A stretch of DNA of 25,414 nucleotides from Chara braunii. Lineage: Eukaryota; Streptophyta; Charophyceae; Charales; Characeae. Below are positions 10,998 to 20,491 of this stretch, piece after piece. Made by a program: the position numbers and the translations under genes. The notes below the pieces were generated by a model, which ran no database searches, had not been told where the DNA came from, and saw nothing but the letters and a program-made list of their open reading frames with translations. Position 1 is the stretch's first letter. Each line of letters opens with the position of its first letter. The stretch spans positions 630,107 through 655,520 of the forward strand of contig BFEA01000394.1 of the NCBI GenBank assembly GCA_003427395.1, read 5' to 3'.

Positions 10998-12953
10998 TTG
11001 TCTTCTTCCTCGACTTCCACCCACGTCTTCCCTTTGTACACCCGAAGACCACCCTTACGCCTTGCTGTACATCCAAGCCTCAGCCAGCTATGGAGGCTGG
11101 GCTATGGCACTGCCCTCACCAGCGCCCTTCCTCGTACATGAAGCTAGCGGCAGCGCTGCTAGAGCGGAGTCTCGCGGGCTGCTGCTTGCGCTAAGGCAAA
11201 GTGCTGCGCACGTGCGGTCGCTGTGTCTGGCCACGAGCTCTTTCCTATATGGAAGAGTTCTCGCCTGTCCTGCGGCTTTGCTGGGCTGGGCGGCCTGGGC
11301 CTGCGCCCAGAAGCTTCCGGTAGGCCCCAGGTGGCTCGGCCTCTGCTGCAGCTGCTGGGCCTCGTTCAGTTAGGCCTCCTAACTGTCTGTGTATGTTGAT
11401 GCGAATCCTGCCCAGGGCCTGCATTTCAGAAAGGCCTGAAAGACCGTGGAAATTCTTTGCAGCTCGAGTCCTGGGTTTTCTAAACCAACTGACGCGACAC
11501 AACTGTCTGAACCCCACATAGGAAATTGACAGCATTTGGGCCTCTCGTGATTTGTTAGGTCCGCCTTCACTTAGGGCGGGCACACTTTCATCAGGGGCCC
11601 CTTAGGCCTGTCGAGAATCCACATCCTCGCAAAGGGTTCCCAACGCTTTCCGACCCCAACATCAAGTCACTTGATTGTGGCGTGTCAGAGAATTCGCAGT
11701 GCAAGTGTATGTAGAAAACAAAGCAAAGGCTTCACAAAACAGGAGGCATTACAAAAAAGTGCAAGGTGGGGTTGAGCAGGGAGTGGGTAGACATTGTCTG
11801 GTTGACACACACTTGAGAACAATTTTTTTTCTTTTTTTTTTTTCTTTTTCTTGAGAACAGAATTTAAGGTTTCAAAAGATGTATTTATGAGGTCCCAGGC
11901 TTTGAAGGGGTTTCCCAACAAGCTCTTTTTGGACAATTTAAAGGGTTTTTCTAATTCACATCAGGAGATATGGCAACCTTGGGTGACAGTTTTCCAGCAG
12001 AATTAAATAGGCAGCGGGTTGGGGTTAGGGACCACAAAACCCCCCTTTTCGATGTAGTCTTTCCAAATTGCGGTCGCAGTCTGGCCTTTACGCCCTTCGT
12101 GGAGTTATTATGCAGGCTGTTTTCAGACTGATTCATTCATTAGAGCGGCTATTTCGTCTCAAGTCACCCCTCTTGCAGCAGCTTTCCGGGAAGTTTCATT
12201 GTACCTGGCTGAATGCAGGCCTGAAGCTCTAAGGGCGGGCCTTTATGCCTACTGTGGTGTTACTATGCAGGCCCGCTCTCTTGCACGTACCAGTTCCTAT
12301 ATCTGGAGTTTTCGTTGGTTTCTCTGCTCCTTTTTACAGCACCCTCGACTCGACCATGTATGGTGCGCGCCGTCTGGTTTCTCACACGAGTACTTACTTC
12401 TGGGACTGAGGGTTTATTCGACTCAATGGCTGATGGCAGCGCCTGGACCTGCTCTTCACAGACCTTCTTTTAGCATAGGGTGCACAAAGTTCTCTCTCAT
12501 TCAGATATGCTCTCTTCCCTCCCTCTACCCCCTCCCTCTCCCTCTCCCTCTCCCTCCATTTTCTGTCTCTCTCTCTTTTTCAAAATTGTAAAACCTACCG
12601 CTCTGGCTTGGCTCTGAGCACCGCGGGTCATCTATGAGTGATGTATATGCTCTTCTCAGGCGTTTGAACTTCTGACCACTCATCGAAGGGTAGACGATGA
12701 CTTCTGAACCTGCTCCTCCGTTTTTTGCTTACAAGTCCTCTCGGTTTCAAGATACGTTCTTCCCCTCTCCCCCTCCCCGTTCCCCACCCTTCCTCCTCCG
12801 CAACCCCCCTCTCTCCTCCCGCCTTCTCCTCTCCCTCTCCCCTTCTATATCTCTCCCCCCCGCCCCCCTCTCTCTCTCTCCAGTTTCAAATTTTAGATCC
12901 TACCATTCCTGCTTGCTCTGATCACTGCTGTTTTTTCTGCTCCCTTGGACTAT
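10481..12953. other. Unassigned region with low-complexity stretches
   Basis: No conserved domain was recognised. The 155-codon frame at 10906-11373 runs through an ATC repeat that creates a serine run and is not convincing. A pair of ~36-bp similar stretches, near 12082-12117 and 12238-12273, share GGCCTTTA and TATGCAGGC. 12515-12880 is strongly C/T-rich. Confidence 0.45.
10967..10997. repeat. (ATC)n microsatellite
   Basis: About ten ATC/CAT triplets in a row. In different frames this gives poly-Ser, poly-Ile or poly-His, which explains the odd homopolymeric ORFs over it. Confidence 0.95.
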
Positions 12954-13048
12954 GGGCGTCGTTAGACACTCCTCGGGGACGTGAAATCCACAAGGACGGG
13001 CTCGTTCCACCTGTCCTTGGGGACGAAATTGAAAAAGAGATGTGAAAA

Positions 13049-13132
13049 CGCCACAAGGAATTTTCCTTGTGGCGTCCTTGCGGCCTCAGCCAAAATCTCC
13101 TTATGCCCAAGGGACCTCGTGAGGTCCCTTGG
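13049..13132. repeat. Two perfect 12-bp-arm palindromes in the left subterminal region
   Basis: CGCCACAAGGAA and its complement are separated by TT (13049-13074). CCAAGGGACCTC and its complement are separated by GT (13107-13132). The first has a counterpart at 14511-14538 near the other end. Confidence 0.9.
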
Positions 13133-13390
13133 AGCTCAAGGAACCGTGATTCACGGAGTGGCGAAGACATGCGTCGACGAAGAGTTTCGGTTCTTGGGTG
13201 GTGCAGATGTGGTCCAACGGTGTTAGCACGGACATCCCCACCCTCCAATGTCTACGTAGTCCCCCAACGGCTACTGTTGGCGGTGGGCCTCCATCGGGTG
13301 GCGTCGTTGTTTTATGCAGGCATCATGCGGTCTCCCGCGCTCGAGGAACGTCCACAACGGTCGGGAAAATATTTTTTCCTGCCGGTGCCT

Positions 13391-13990
13391 TCAGTCCGTC
13401 CACGGAAGAGGTTTCTGCACGAGCGTCGTATTCCCACGCGTGTCGTCAGGTGCTGCACGTTCGACAAGACTCTTGCCTTCTCTGCCGCCGTGTGCTAGAT
13501 GTCCGACAACAGACATGGCATTGCTGCCCTCTCCACCGTGCAGTTCATGGCCAACCTGTACCACAGGCTCCCTCTGCTGCTCCACGTCGCAATGCTGCTT
13601 CTGGTGGTCCCTCTGCTGCTCCCAGGCGCTGTGCTGCTTCTCATTGAAGTAGTCATCCGTGGTGTCGTCGCATTGTCGAACGTCTCCCCACATCCCCCCC
13701 GTCCTGCGTTTGATCCACCACGTCGGTGTCGCTTGTGGAATGACGGCGCAACCCAACGTGTAGCACAGCTCAATGACAACCCCCGAAGTTGCCACGTAGT
13801 TGGGGCCTAAATTTGCAGCTTGCATCAGCATCCTTCTTCTACGCGCACGCAACTTCTCCTTCATTCGTCCCAGCGCCCTCTCCTGCTTACAACGAAGAAC
13901 AACGGTTGACACGGCCGCCGCCACGGTTGCCCGCTCAAGCGGCGTCAACAACGCACACCCTCCCTCTTCGTCGTCGTCCATCGCGATCAC
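13391..13990 (-). pseudogene. Harbinger-like transposase remnant
   Basis: The 199-codon minus-strand frame contains a basic stretch near residues 36-53 (KQERALGRMKEKLRARRRR). It is followed by WWIKRRTGGMWGDVRQCDD and DDYF at residues 91-115. This tryptophan-basic-acidic-aromatic order resembles the segment before the DDE catalytic domain in PIF/Harbinger transposases (family resemblance recalled, not searched). After about residue 120 the sequence becomes Q/H-rich and no longer looks like transposase. No DDE triad is present, so the catalytic part has been lost. Confidence 0.5.
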
Positions 13991-14456
13991 CTCCGCAGGG
14001 ATGGAGTCTCTTCGCTACTGTCTCGATACTCGCACCCCAGAGACGTAACCCGCTCACCCCCCGAGGAGAGGTCCGAGAAGCTGCCACCTTTCCGTGGATG
14101 TCGTCCCCCTGGCGGAACTGCATGTGATGGCGCGGACGATGTGGAGGAGAATCTCGACGACGATGGACGCACCCGGTGCACGCACGTACACTGACCGGGA
14201 GGTGGACGGAAGGGACACAACCACTAAGGCCGATTCAGCCCTGCACAGTCTGCGCGCCGCAAGCCGAACGTCATCGTCGTCACCACAGCCGTACTTCAAA
14301 ATTAGAATTTCGAATGTTGAGGTCCCCCTTTTTCATTTTATTTTTTGTGGCCTGCCTCATGCCCTTTCCCGCCGGATGTCGCTGGACCACGGAAACCCCC
14401 GCCTGCGGCCGCGTATTTTCGTATGAAAATGGCCGCGGGCAGGCCACAAGGAAACG

Positions 14457-14538
14457 TCCTTGGGGGACGTCCCCAAGGATGTGTGGAACGACGCTGCAAA
14501 AATCCCTTATGAGCCACAAGGAAAATTCCTTGTGGCTC
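14457..14538. repeat. Palindromes in the right subterminal region
   Basis: TCCTTGGGG pairs with CCCCAAGGA across a 5-base spacer (14457-14479). GAGCCACAAGGAA pairs perfectly with its complement across AA (14511-14538). The core CCACAAGGAA matches the left-end palindrome, while the outermost pairs differ but stay complementary. Confidence 0.9.
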
Positions 14539-14573
14539 AAGGAACTCGTAAGGAGTGTCTAACGATGCCCTAT

Positions 14574-14888
14574 AACTACCCTCTCTTTCTTCCTTTCCCC
14601 ATGCTTCTGAACTCTGGAAAACGGTTGTCGTGGCCTCTATATGCTTCGTGTCATCGTCTTGCCTCCTTTGCCTCTAATCTCTCCTTCTGCCTGTTGTCGT
14701 CTTTTCCTATGGCTTCATTTTCTGAGTCTTCCCTTTGCCTTTTCTCTAGTCTAGACTCTAGACGAGTATGAGATGCTCCGTGATACCAGGTTCGACGGTT
14801 GCTTTGCGAGGACGATCTGGCCGGAGACTTTTTGGTAGCTCTCTGTTTCAGTATTTATATCTGTTTTTTCATTCTTTGGGTACGCGCC
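14574..14888. other. Unassigned spacer
   Basis: T/C-rich sequence between the transposon end and the ribozyme; no gene recognised. Confidence 0.4.
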
Positions 14889-14893
14889 TCGCA

Positions 14894-14944
14894 GTCCCCT
14901 GATGATTCCGCTTCTGGCAAGCGGACGAAACACTGCGTAGGGAC
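14894..14944 (+). ncRNA. Hammerhead ribozyme, type I with minimal stem III
   Basis: The conserved box CTGATGA is at 14899-14905 and GAAAC at 14927-14931. Stem I pairs GTCCC (14894-14898) with GGGAC (14940-14944). Stem II pairs TCCGCTT (14907-14913) with AAGCGGA (14919-14925) around a CTGGC loop; its base next to the core is a T·C mismatch in place of the usual G-C. Stem III is only AC/GT (14930-14931 with 14937-14938) around a 5-nt loop. The cleavage triplet GTA ends at 14939, so self-cleavage would leave a 3' product starting GGGAC at 14940. All invariant core residues are present. An alternative pairing of CGCAGT (14890-14895) with ACTGCG (14932-14937) could compete. Very short stem III is known in hammerheads of animal retrozymes and Penelope-like elements. 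Its position about 80 bp before the LINE frame suggests a link to a retroelement. Confidence 0.85.
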
Positions 14945-15025
14945 ACGCCAGCATGGCTTCCGAGGACCTGCAAGGGGGCCTACAAGCAGCCGAGATACTC
15001 CCTAGGAGTCCCCATCCGGGATTAG

Positions 15026-18000
15026 ACCATGCCATGTCTGGTTATCTTCTCCTTCAGGAAGAAACCTGACCAAGGGAAGGGATTTTTCAAACTCAACACG
15101 TCCCTCCTGTCTCACGACTGCTTTCTGACCTACCTCAACGATGTATGGTCCTTCTGGAAAACCCAAAGGGACCCGATCAACGATGACATACTGTGGTTCA
15201 ACAACGGCCTAGCCTTCCTAGGCCGCAAGTGCAATGAATACTCGAGGCTGCTTGCAGCAAAATGACACGATGAGGAGCTAAAACTACAGCACCAACTCCA
15301 ACAACTGCAGTCACAAGATGACGAATCGCAGGACCGACTTCGGCATGACGAACTGAGCAAAGAGATCCAACTCTTAGAAGATCAACTCATGAGCTATATG
15401 GAATACAGATGGCAGGGAGTCAGGATCCGGGGCAAACTCTCTAAGCACAACACGGAGGGAACAATGGACGCAAGGTTCTTTGCAATGGCCAAGGCCAGAA
15501 CGGGGAGATCGATAATTGAAGCCTTCGAAGACCCGAAATGCCACCTCGGCCCCCTTCACACATCCACGGCCGCTTGCACGAAAATAACAAGGGACTTCTA
15601 CCAAGACCTGTTTACTTCAGAGTGCCAAAACGGCGAGAGAGAGAAACGCACAGAGGAGATCAACACCTTCCTCCGCCCGCTCACCAAATCCCTTACAGAA
15701 CAACAAATGGAAACCCTTGACATGCCCATATCAAAAGACGAGATAAGGGAGGCTTTAGAGCAAATGGAAGAAGAAAAAAAAACGGGCCTGGATGGGCTCC
15801 CAAAAGAATTCTGGGAAGCTTTGTGGACCAGTATCTCACAGGACCTTATGGACTACTACCACGCGGTCTGGAACACGGGACAGGTAGGTGAAATAGTGGG
15901 CCAAGGAGTGCTGACACTCCTGTACAAAAAAGGGGCAAAGACTAACATTAGGAACTACAGACCTATTACCCTCCTCACTGTGGTCTACAAATTACTGGCA
16001 AAAGCTGTGACCAATCGTATGACACCAGTAATGAGAGACATCATTCACCCGGATCAAACCGACTTTATCAAAGGCAGAAACATTCAGGACAATATTCTCC
16101 TAGTTAACGAAAATATCAAATTATCACGGCAATCCAAAACCAATGCTGCAATTATCTTCATCGACTTTGAGAAAGCATACGATCACGTTGATTGGTTCTT
16201 TTTAGACAAATGCTTAGAAAAACTAAAATTTGGACCAAAATTCAGACGCTGGATCGAGATCCTCCATGGGAGTGCCACAACCAGGGTCATGGTAAATGGC
16301 AATCTGACACCCCCCATTAGCCTCCAGAGGTAAGTTAGACAAGGTGACCCCATAGCACCATACCTGTTCGTCATTATCATGGAGGCGCTGGCGGCTAACC
16401 TCAGAGCCCACAAAGAACTCGAAAGAATCCAAGTGACTGCAATACCAAAGGAGGCTATCCCCGTGTGCTCATTGTTTGCTGATGACCTGACACTGATGAT
16501 GGATGCCTCCAAAGAATCCATGGAGGAGGTGCAACGTATGATGGACCGCTTCTGTATATTGTCAGGCATGAAAGTCAACTGGGGAAACAAAACCCTTGGG
16601 TGGTGGATACACCACCAAGGCGTAAGACCCCCAGAACAGCCAAGAATAAACTGGCTTCCCAAAGAAGCCCCCATTAGGGTGTTTGGCATCTCTCTGACGG
16701 CAGAAGGCAGGCCCGCAACAAACAATGAATGAATCTCCACACCCCCTGTGGCCAAAATGACCCTCTGGAAGGGCAAACACACCTCGCTGTTCGACTGTGT
16801 CCTGGTCATCAATAACGTCATTCTGGCCTCGATGTGGTACAAATCTGCCATTTGGGCTTTGGACAAGAATGCCTTGCGACCACTGCGACGCTTGATAACC
16901 GCCTTCTTATGGCGTGGAGATCATGAGCAACCAAACGTGTTCGGCCGGGTGGCGTGGCACTCTATCATCCAACCCAAAAACCGCGGAGGCCTGGGCATCA
17001 TCGACCCCCTACTGCAAACCAAAGCATTGGCCCTGCAATGGCTTAAGCGCCTGTTCTTCAGTCCCGAAAACCCCTGGAGAGGGCTAAGCACTGGAGCAGA
17101 TATCGCGGTTGGCACCACAAACGCCAAACGAGACCGACCCGTTGATGTGGTTGGAGAACAGAGAATGGCCTATCCCTCGCACGAGAGGGCCGCGCGGGGA
17201 TCCCCATCCCGTCTCTCCCAGGCAAGAAGCCAGAGCTGACCTCCAACGCGACCCCTTTTGGCCCGACCTTTTAAGGACATGGAGGAGCCTTCCCCCCCCG
17301 GATAAAACAGCGCCAGACAGATGGGAAGAGGTGGCGCGTCAACCCTTCTTTGGAAACAGATGGGTGGTAGACTCGACGGGCCGCATGCTTCTGTGCACGG
17401 ATTCCCCCTGGAGGAGCCGGATCAAGAAAGGGATAATGAGGGTTAAGGATATTTGGGATACGGATAAGAAGGACTGGATCGGACCTGACCAACTCCGATA
17501 GAAACTACGGTACTGCCACCGACCGTATGAAGCTATGGAGAGACTAATTGAGATGATTCCGCTGGCATGGTGGAAAACTCTCCACAGAGGCCCCTCCTTG
17601 CAAGAATCGGACTGGGTAGCAATCTATGACCAGCAAAGTTGTGTGGGCAGGGTGACCCGAGGCCCCCGGGATGGAACAGTAGAGGTACAACTTTTCCCAT
17701 TGGAGCAGGACAATGTCATTCAAAAAGAGCCTGACGAGACTACTCGATCCTACCGTATAGAGGTCTACACAATCCGGGTACTACATGAGAAAGAGCAATG
17801 GATAGCCTACTCGCCCGGAACCCCCTTGCAACACCTTGCCCTGGACCCGGCGGAGTGGTCCTGGTCAACCCAAGGCACGCAAGGCAAGAAATTTACGAAA
17901 TCCTTATATGCCTTGACTGTTAAGTCTGCCTACAGGCTCCTGAGACCGAAGGTCGCTCTGCTGGACCAAGTAGAGGAACAGTGGAAAAACCATCTCAACA

Positions 18001-18847
18001 TCAGCAAACAGGACCTGCGACCGATTCGGTGGTTTAAACTGGCTAAGGAAAAACCCGCCAAACTGGCCTCGCTCCAATGGCAGATCGAGCACCGCTGCCT
18101 TCCGACTAACAATTGGCTCATTGATAAAACATCCCTGGAACAACAGGGGAGGGCCCTCCCGTGGTGTAGACTCTGCATAAATGCATTCCCGTCCCGTAAA
18201 AGGCCTGAAACAATCGAACACATATTCCTTCAATGTCCGGGTGCACTCTGGCTATGGAGATGGTGGGATCGAGTGTGGGACCAATTGGAGACAAAGGTTC
18301 AATGGCCCTGGGATTGGAAGGCCCTGTTGTGTGAAACCTGGCCCAAGGGCCTTACAGAGCAAGCGGACGAATTCACAAAGAATATGCTTAGGCTGGGGCG
18401 GCGGGCTATTCTCGGGGCACTCTGGCGGCGACGCTGTACTTTCGAAATGGAGGGGGCGCGCCTGGAGGGCCCGGAGTTCACCGAGAGTGTGCAGCAACAA
18501 ATTCAGATAGAATAACTGCAAAATGGAAAGACGCAAAGGCACGAATTAAACTCCTTCATAAACGAGCTGACATCAGGCAAAAAATCAAGGACTTTGGCTC
18601 AAACTGGCTTGGGGGTGTAGATGGTGGGAGGATAGGCAAGGTGGAATGGAAGGGAGTGCCCACAGATCACATAGCTTCAGAGGAAGACCTGCGAGGGGAG
18701 GAGAATATAAGAGACTACAGCCTGCACTTTCACGAATGGACCAGAGTTGATGCCTTGACCCCACTGAAACCCCCGGAATGTTTTCCTGACTTCTTCCCCC
18801 CCCCATCCAACTGTCTAGTGGATAGGACGTGGTATGGAATGGATTGA
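15026..18847 (+). pseudogene. LINE ORF2: reverse transcriptase and C-terminal zinc-binding domain, broken
   Basis: ORF2 proteins nick target DNA and reverse-transcribe the element RNA. Seen in order: the linker before the polymerase (FRKKPDQGKGFFKLN, from 15059); a Q/E-rich coiled segment near 15270-15390; NYRPITLL (15954); the palm motif FIDFEKAYDHVDW (about 16157-16195); VRQGDPIAPYLF after 16333; catalytic FADD at 16475-16486; a thumb region; and a C-terminal zf-RVT-type motif CRLC...EHIFLQC (about 18166-18237). The N-terminal endonuclease is missing. In-frame stops are at 15263, 16331, 16730 and 17499. A frame change lies near 17100, and a second, just before the TAA at 18513, restores about 110 more codons to 18847. 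Many lesions but readable domains suggest moderate age. The palm and FADD region matches the fragment at 7041. Confidence 0.92.
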
Positions 18848-19029
18848 GTAGACCACTAGGGAGGACCCCCCCTTGGGGGGAACCGGATACTGGATGGGTA
18901 GGGGCAATAGAATGGTTGATGAATAGCACCAGCACCTGACTGCTTTATCTGGCGCCCCCTAGGGTGAAGAGGATGCTATTCANATTTGCTCAGCCCTGAG
19001 GAAACAGAGGATTCTAATTAGGACTGCTC
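18848..19029. other. Presumed LINE 3' untranslated region containing an N
   Basis: GC-rich noncoding DNA after the last LINE codons, with a CCCCCC-TT-GGGGGG hairpin near 18867-18882. The undetermined base at 18983 marks an assembly join. Confidence 0.5.
18983..18983. other. Undetermined base (N), assembly join
   Basis: A single N with no duplicated sequence on its flanks. It lies between the LINE reading frame and the structured tail. Confidence 0.9.
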
Positions 19030-19302
19030 AGGACTGCTCAGTCAATCCCCTGTGCAGCAGGGCAATCAATGCTGGCAGACCTTCTCAGCTACCACCCTTC
19101 CTTGTTTATCTTTGCTTTCTGAGATCCTCGGTTTCTGTACTTGGGACGCTGGACCCGTTTTCCAGCAGATGAAGCTCCCCATCAATAGATGGAGCCTCCC
19201 TCCTGGTGATAGTGGTGTCTGCTCTTATCAGCACCACTAACACCGGTGGGGGTGTTTTTCCACCCCCCCCCAAAAAAAAAAAAAAAAAAAAAAAGAAAAA
19301 AA
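19030..19302 (+). repeat. Structured A-tailed 3' domain, member A
   Basis: Three blocks match member C (20197-20491): a hairpin block CAATCCCC...GGGCAATCAATG; the middle block GGGACGCTGGACCC...CCAGCAG...GCTCCCCA...AATAGATGGAGC; and a terminal hairpin plus a GGTGTTTTT-like stretch before the A tract (19272-19302). It is either the LINE's own 3' end or a separate SINE inserted next to it. No long target duplication was found for A alone. Confidence 0.75.
19203..19246 (+). ncRNA. Terminal hairpin of member A, loop TGCTCTTATCA
   Basis: GGTGATAGTGGTG (19205-19217) pairs with CACCACTAACACC (19232-19244) with one A·A mismatch, and may extend by two pairs. The 14-nt loop contains TGCTCTTATCA. The same 11-nt loop sits on an unrelated stem at 20408-20455. 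Confidence 0.7.
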
Positions 19303-19367
19303 AGCATGGCACTGATTCTGTGCTTATTTCATTATTTATCTATCGGTGCCTGATTTTGCGCGAAAAA

Positions 19368-19421
19368 CCCAATTGTCTCCATGGGTTTTTGGTTCCCAAT
19401 TGTCTCCATGGGTTTTTGGTT
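19368..19421. repeat. Perfect 27-bp tandem duplication
   Basis: Two identical 27-bp units beginning CCCAATTGTCTCCATGGG, at 19368 and 19395. Identity suggests a recent slippage or duplication. Confidence 0.95.
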
Positions 19422-19470
19422 TTGTCTTTTATCTTTCTTGTGTCATGTGCTTCACTTCTGTCGTGTCTTA

Positions 19471-19879
19471 AGGCCTCGCCGCACCACTGTCGAAAATCCA
19501 ATTTTCGACAGTTTCTCTTAGCCACACAGGCTGTCGAAGTCCGAGACGGGAAAAAAATTCGCCAGTTGTCAGAGCATGCTTCTCGACACCTCCTGTCGAA
19601 AGTTGTTCAGTCCCCAGCCTGCTACTCTAATGCTTTCGACACTCCTCGGCTGCGCCGTCGACTTGTCTTCGAAATTCGGTGAGGGGGGGTAAGGTCGGGA
19701 TGGACTAATGCTTGTCGTACCCTCTGGCGCGTTCGTCTTTTTCCATCTTGCATTCACAAGTGCGTGCACTCTACAGTGCTGTGTGCCTAAAGGGGGGCAA
19801 ATTGCCAAATGGAGGCTGTCGAATTTGTTCTGACAGCCGTCGAATTTTTTCGCCTTTCGACTGTGGTGCGGCGAGGCCC
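19471..19879. mobile_element. 409-bp MITE, PIF/Harbinger (Tourist-like) type
   Basis: The terminal inverted repeats read AGGCCTCGCCGCACCACT at 19471 and, from the other end on the minus strand, GGGCCTCGCCGCACCACA. They continue with GTCGAAA on both sides, so about 25 bp match with two mismatches. TTA flanks both ends (19468-19470 and 19880-19882), the typical 3-bp target of this superfamily. The interior holds many GTCGAA/TTCGAC motifs in both orientations and no coding domain. It is non-autonomous; its ends differ from the 12954-14570 element, so a different transposase source is likely. Confidence 0.88.
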
Positions 19880-20003
19880 TTAAGCTCTCCATGTTACTTG
19901 CATCTGTCTAATTTTTCATTTTCCACGAGTATTTCTCCCTTCGTTTACTTCTCGCCTCTATGGCCTTATGCTGACTGCATCCTCCCTTCATTCATGTATT
20001 TAT

Positions 20004-20076
20004 GGGACGCTGGACCCGGTTTCCAGCAGGTGACGCTCCCCACCCATAGATGGAGCACTGGTTAAAAAAAAAAAAG

Positions 20077-20119
<43 letters not shown>

Positions 20120-20120
20120 N

Positions 20121-20178
<58 letters not shown>
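20004..20178 (+). repeat. A-tailed element, member B, with long poly(A)
   Basis: GGGACGCTGGACCCGGTTTC, then CCAGCAGG, GCTCCCCA and ATAGATGGAGC, matches members A and C and leads straight into an A tract (20064-20178). The terminal hairpin of A and C is absent. The 5' limit is not clear; similarity to A begins only a few bases before 20004. Confidence 0.7.
20120..20120. other. Undetermined base (N) inside a poly(A) run
   Basis: The A tract is interrupted only by this N, so its true length is unknown and the assembly may have joined two contigs on homopolymer alone. Confidence 0.9.
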
Positions 20179-20181
<3 letters not shown>

Positions 20182-20196
20182 AGAGAACAGAAAATA

Positions 20197-20491
20197 TGTA
20201 GACTGATGGATTGTTGTGATAAATGGGTTGGTGCAATGTTTTAGTCGGATGGGCAGTTAATCCCCTCGCTGGAGGGCAATCAATGCTGCCCATCACCTAC
20301 AACTCACGACTCGCCCGGATGATGAGTCTGATCTTGTAATTGGGATGCTAGACCCGGTTTGCAGCTGGTGCAGCTCCCCACCAATAGACTGGAGCAATCT
20401 AAAACAGGATGCCTATTGTTGGAGGATGCTCTTATCACCTCCAATAATAGGCATCTCATGGATGTTTTTGCTATAAAAAAAAAGAAAAAAA
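20197..20491 (+). mobile_element. SINE-like retroposon, member C, with 13-bp target duplication
   Basis: AGAACAGAAAATA occurs exactly at 20184-20196 and 20492-20504, bracketing a 295-bp insert that ends in an A-rich tail (about 20475-20491). Inside are a 9-bp stem GATGGGCAG/CTGCCCATC (20248-20256 with 20286-20294) enclosing CCCTC/GAGGG, the shared GACCCGGTTT...GCTCCCCACC...GGAGC block, and the terminal hairpin. No tRNA-type A or B box was seen, so the promoter class is unknown. The A-tail and target duplication indicate LINE-mediated insertion. Confidence 0.85.
20408..20455 (+). ncRNA. Terminal hairpin of member C, loop TGCTCTTATCA
   Basis: GATGCCTATTGTTGGAGG (20408-20425) pairs with 20438-20455 over 18 positions, with one G·T pair. 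The 12-nt loop is A plus TGCTCTTATCA, as in member A. Confidence 0.75.

Larger units (their letters stand above)
12954..14570. mobile_element. PIF/Harbinger-like DNA transposon, deletion derivative
   Basis: The left end GGGCGTCGTTAGACACTCCT (12954-12973) is matched in inverted orientation at 14551-14570 with one mismatch. TAT flanks both ends (12951-12953 and 14571-14573), fitting a 3-bp target duplication. Inverted similarity continues inward for about 130 bp, with TCGTTCCAC and TCCTTGGGGACG on both sides. The subterminal regions hold near-perfect palindromes at 13049-13074, 13107-13132, 14457-14479 and 14511-14538. A minus-strand frame inside resembles the N-terminal part of Harbinger transposases. 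Ends starting GGG and a 3-bp duplication are usual in this superfamily, although its target is typically TTA or TAA. At 1617 bp, with only part of a transposase, it is non-autonomous. Confidence 0.75.
14958..19302 (+). mobile_element. LINE (non-LTR retrotransposon), degenerate; limits uncertain
   Basis: The element comprises the ORF2 remnant, a GC-rich 3' region and an A-rich tail at 19272-19302. The octamer AGCATGGC occurs at 14950-14957 and again directly after the tail at 19303-19310, so it may be a short target duplication. If so, the element is 5'-truncated and the hammerhead lies just outside it. If the octamer match is chance, the ribozyme could be the element's own 5' leader; an ATG at 14953 opens 38 codons 13 bases after the cleavage site. 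The N at 18983 is an assembly join inside the 3' region, so continuity of body and tail is not certain. Confidence 0.5.

Noticed and set aside
10906-11373. 155-codon ORF with a serine run
   Set aside because: It starts in an ATC microsatellite, and the rest is A/L/C-rich with no domain; overlapping frames are equally open.
11580-11600. TCATCAG near 11588 as a minus-strand hammerhead
   Set aside because: No GAAAC or compatible stem II was found at the right distance.
13067-14127. Several plus-strand ORFs of 100-150 codons
   Set aside because: They are shadows of GC-rich transposon DNA opposite the minus-strand transposase remnant, and show no domains.
15130-15360. Cys/Ser-rich minus-strand ORF
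   Set aside because: It is antisense to the coiled Q/E-rich part of the LINE.
20197-20245. Decayed hammerhead at the 5' end of member C (CTGATGG then GATAAA)
   Set aside because: Core bases are missing and the stem is only three weak pairs; the resemblance is too slight.
20050-20296. Poly-Lys and poly-Phe ORFs
   Set aside because: They are translations of a homopolymer containing an N.
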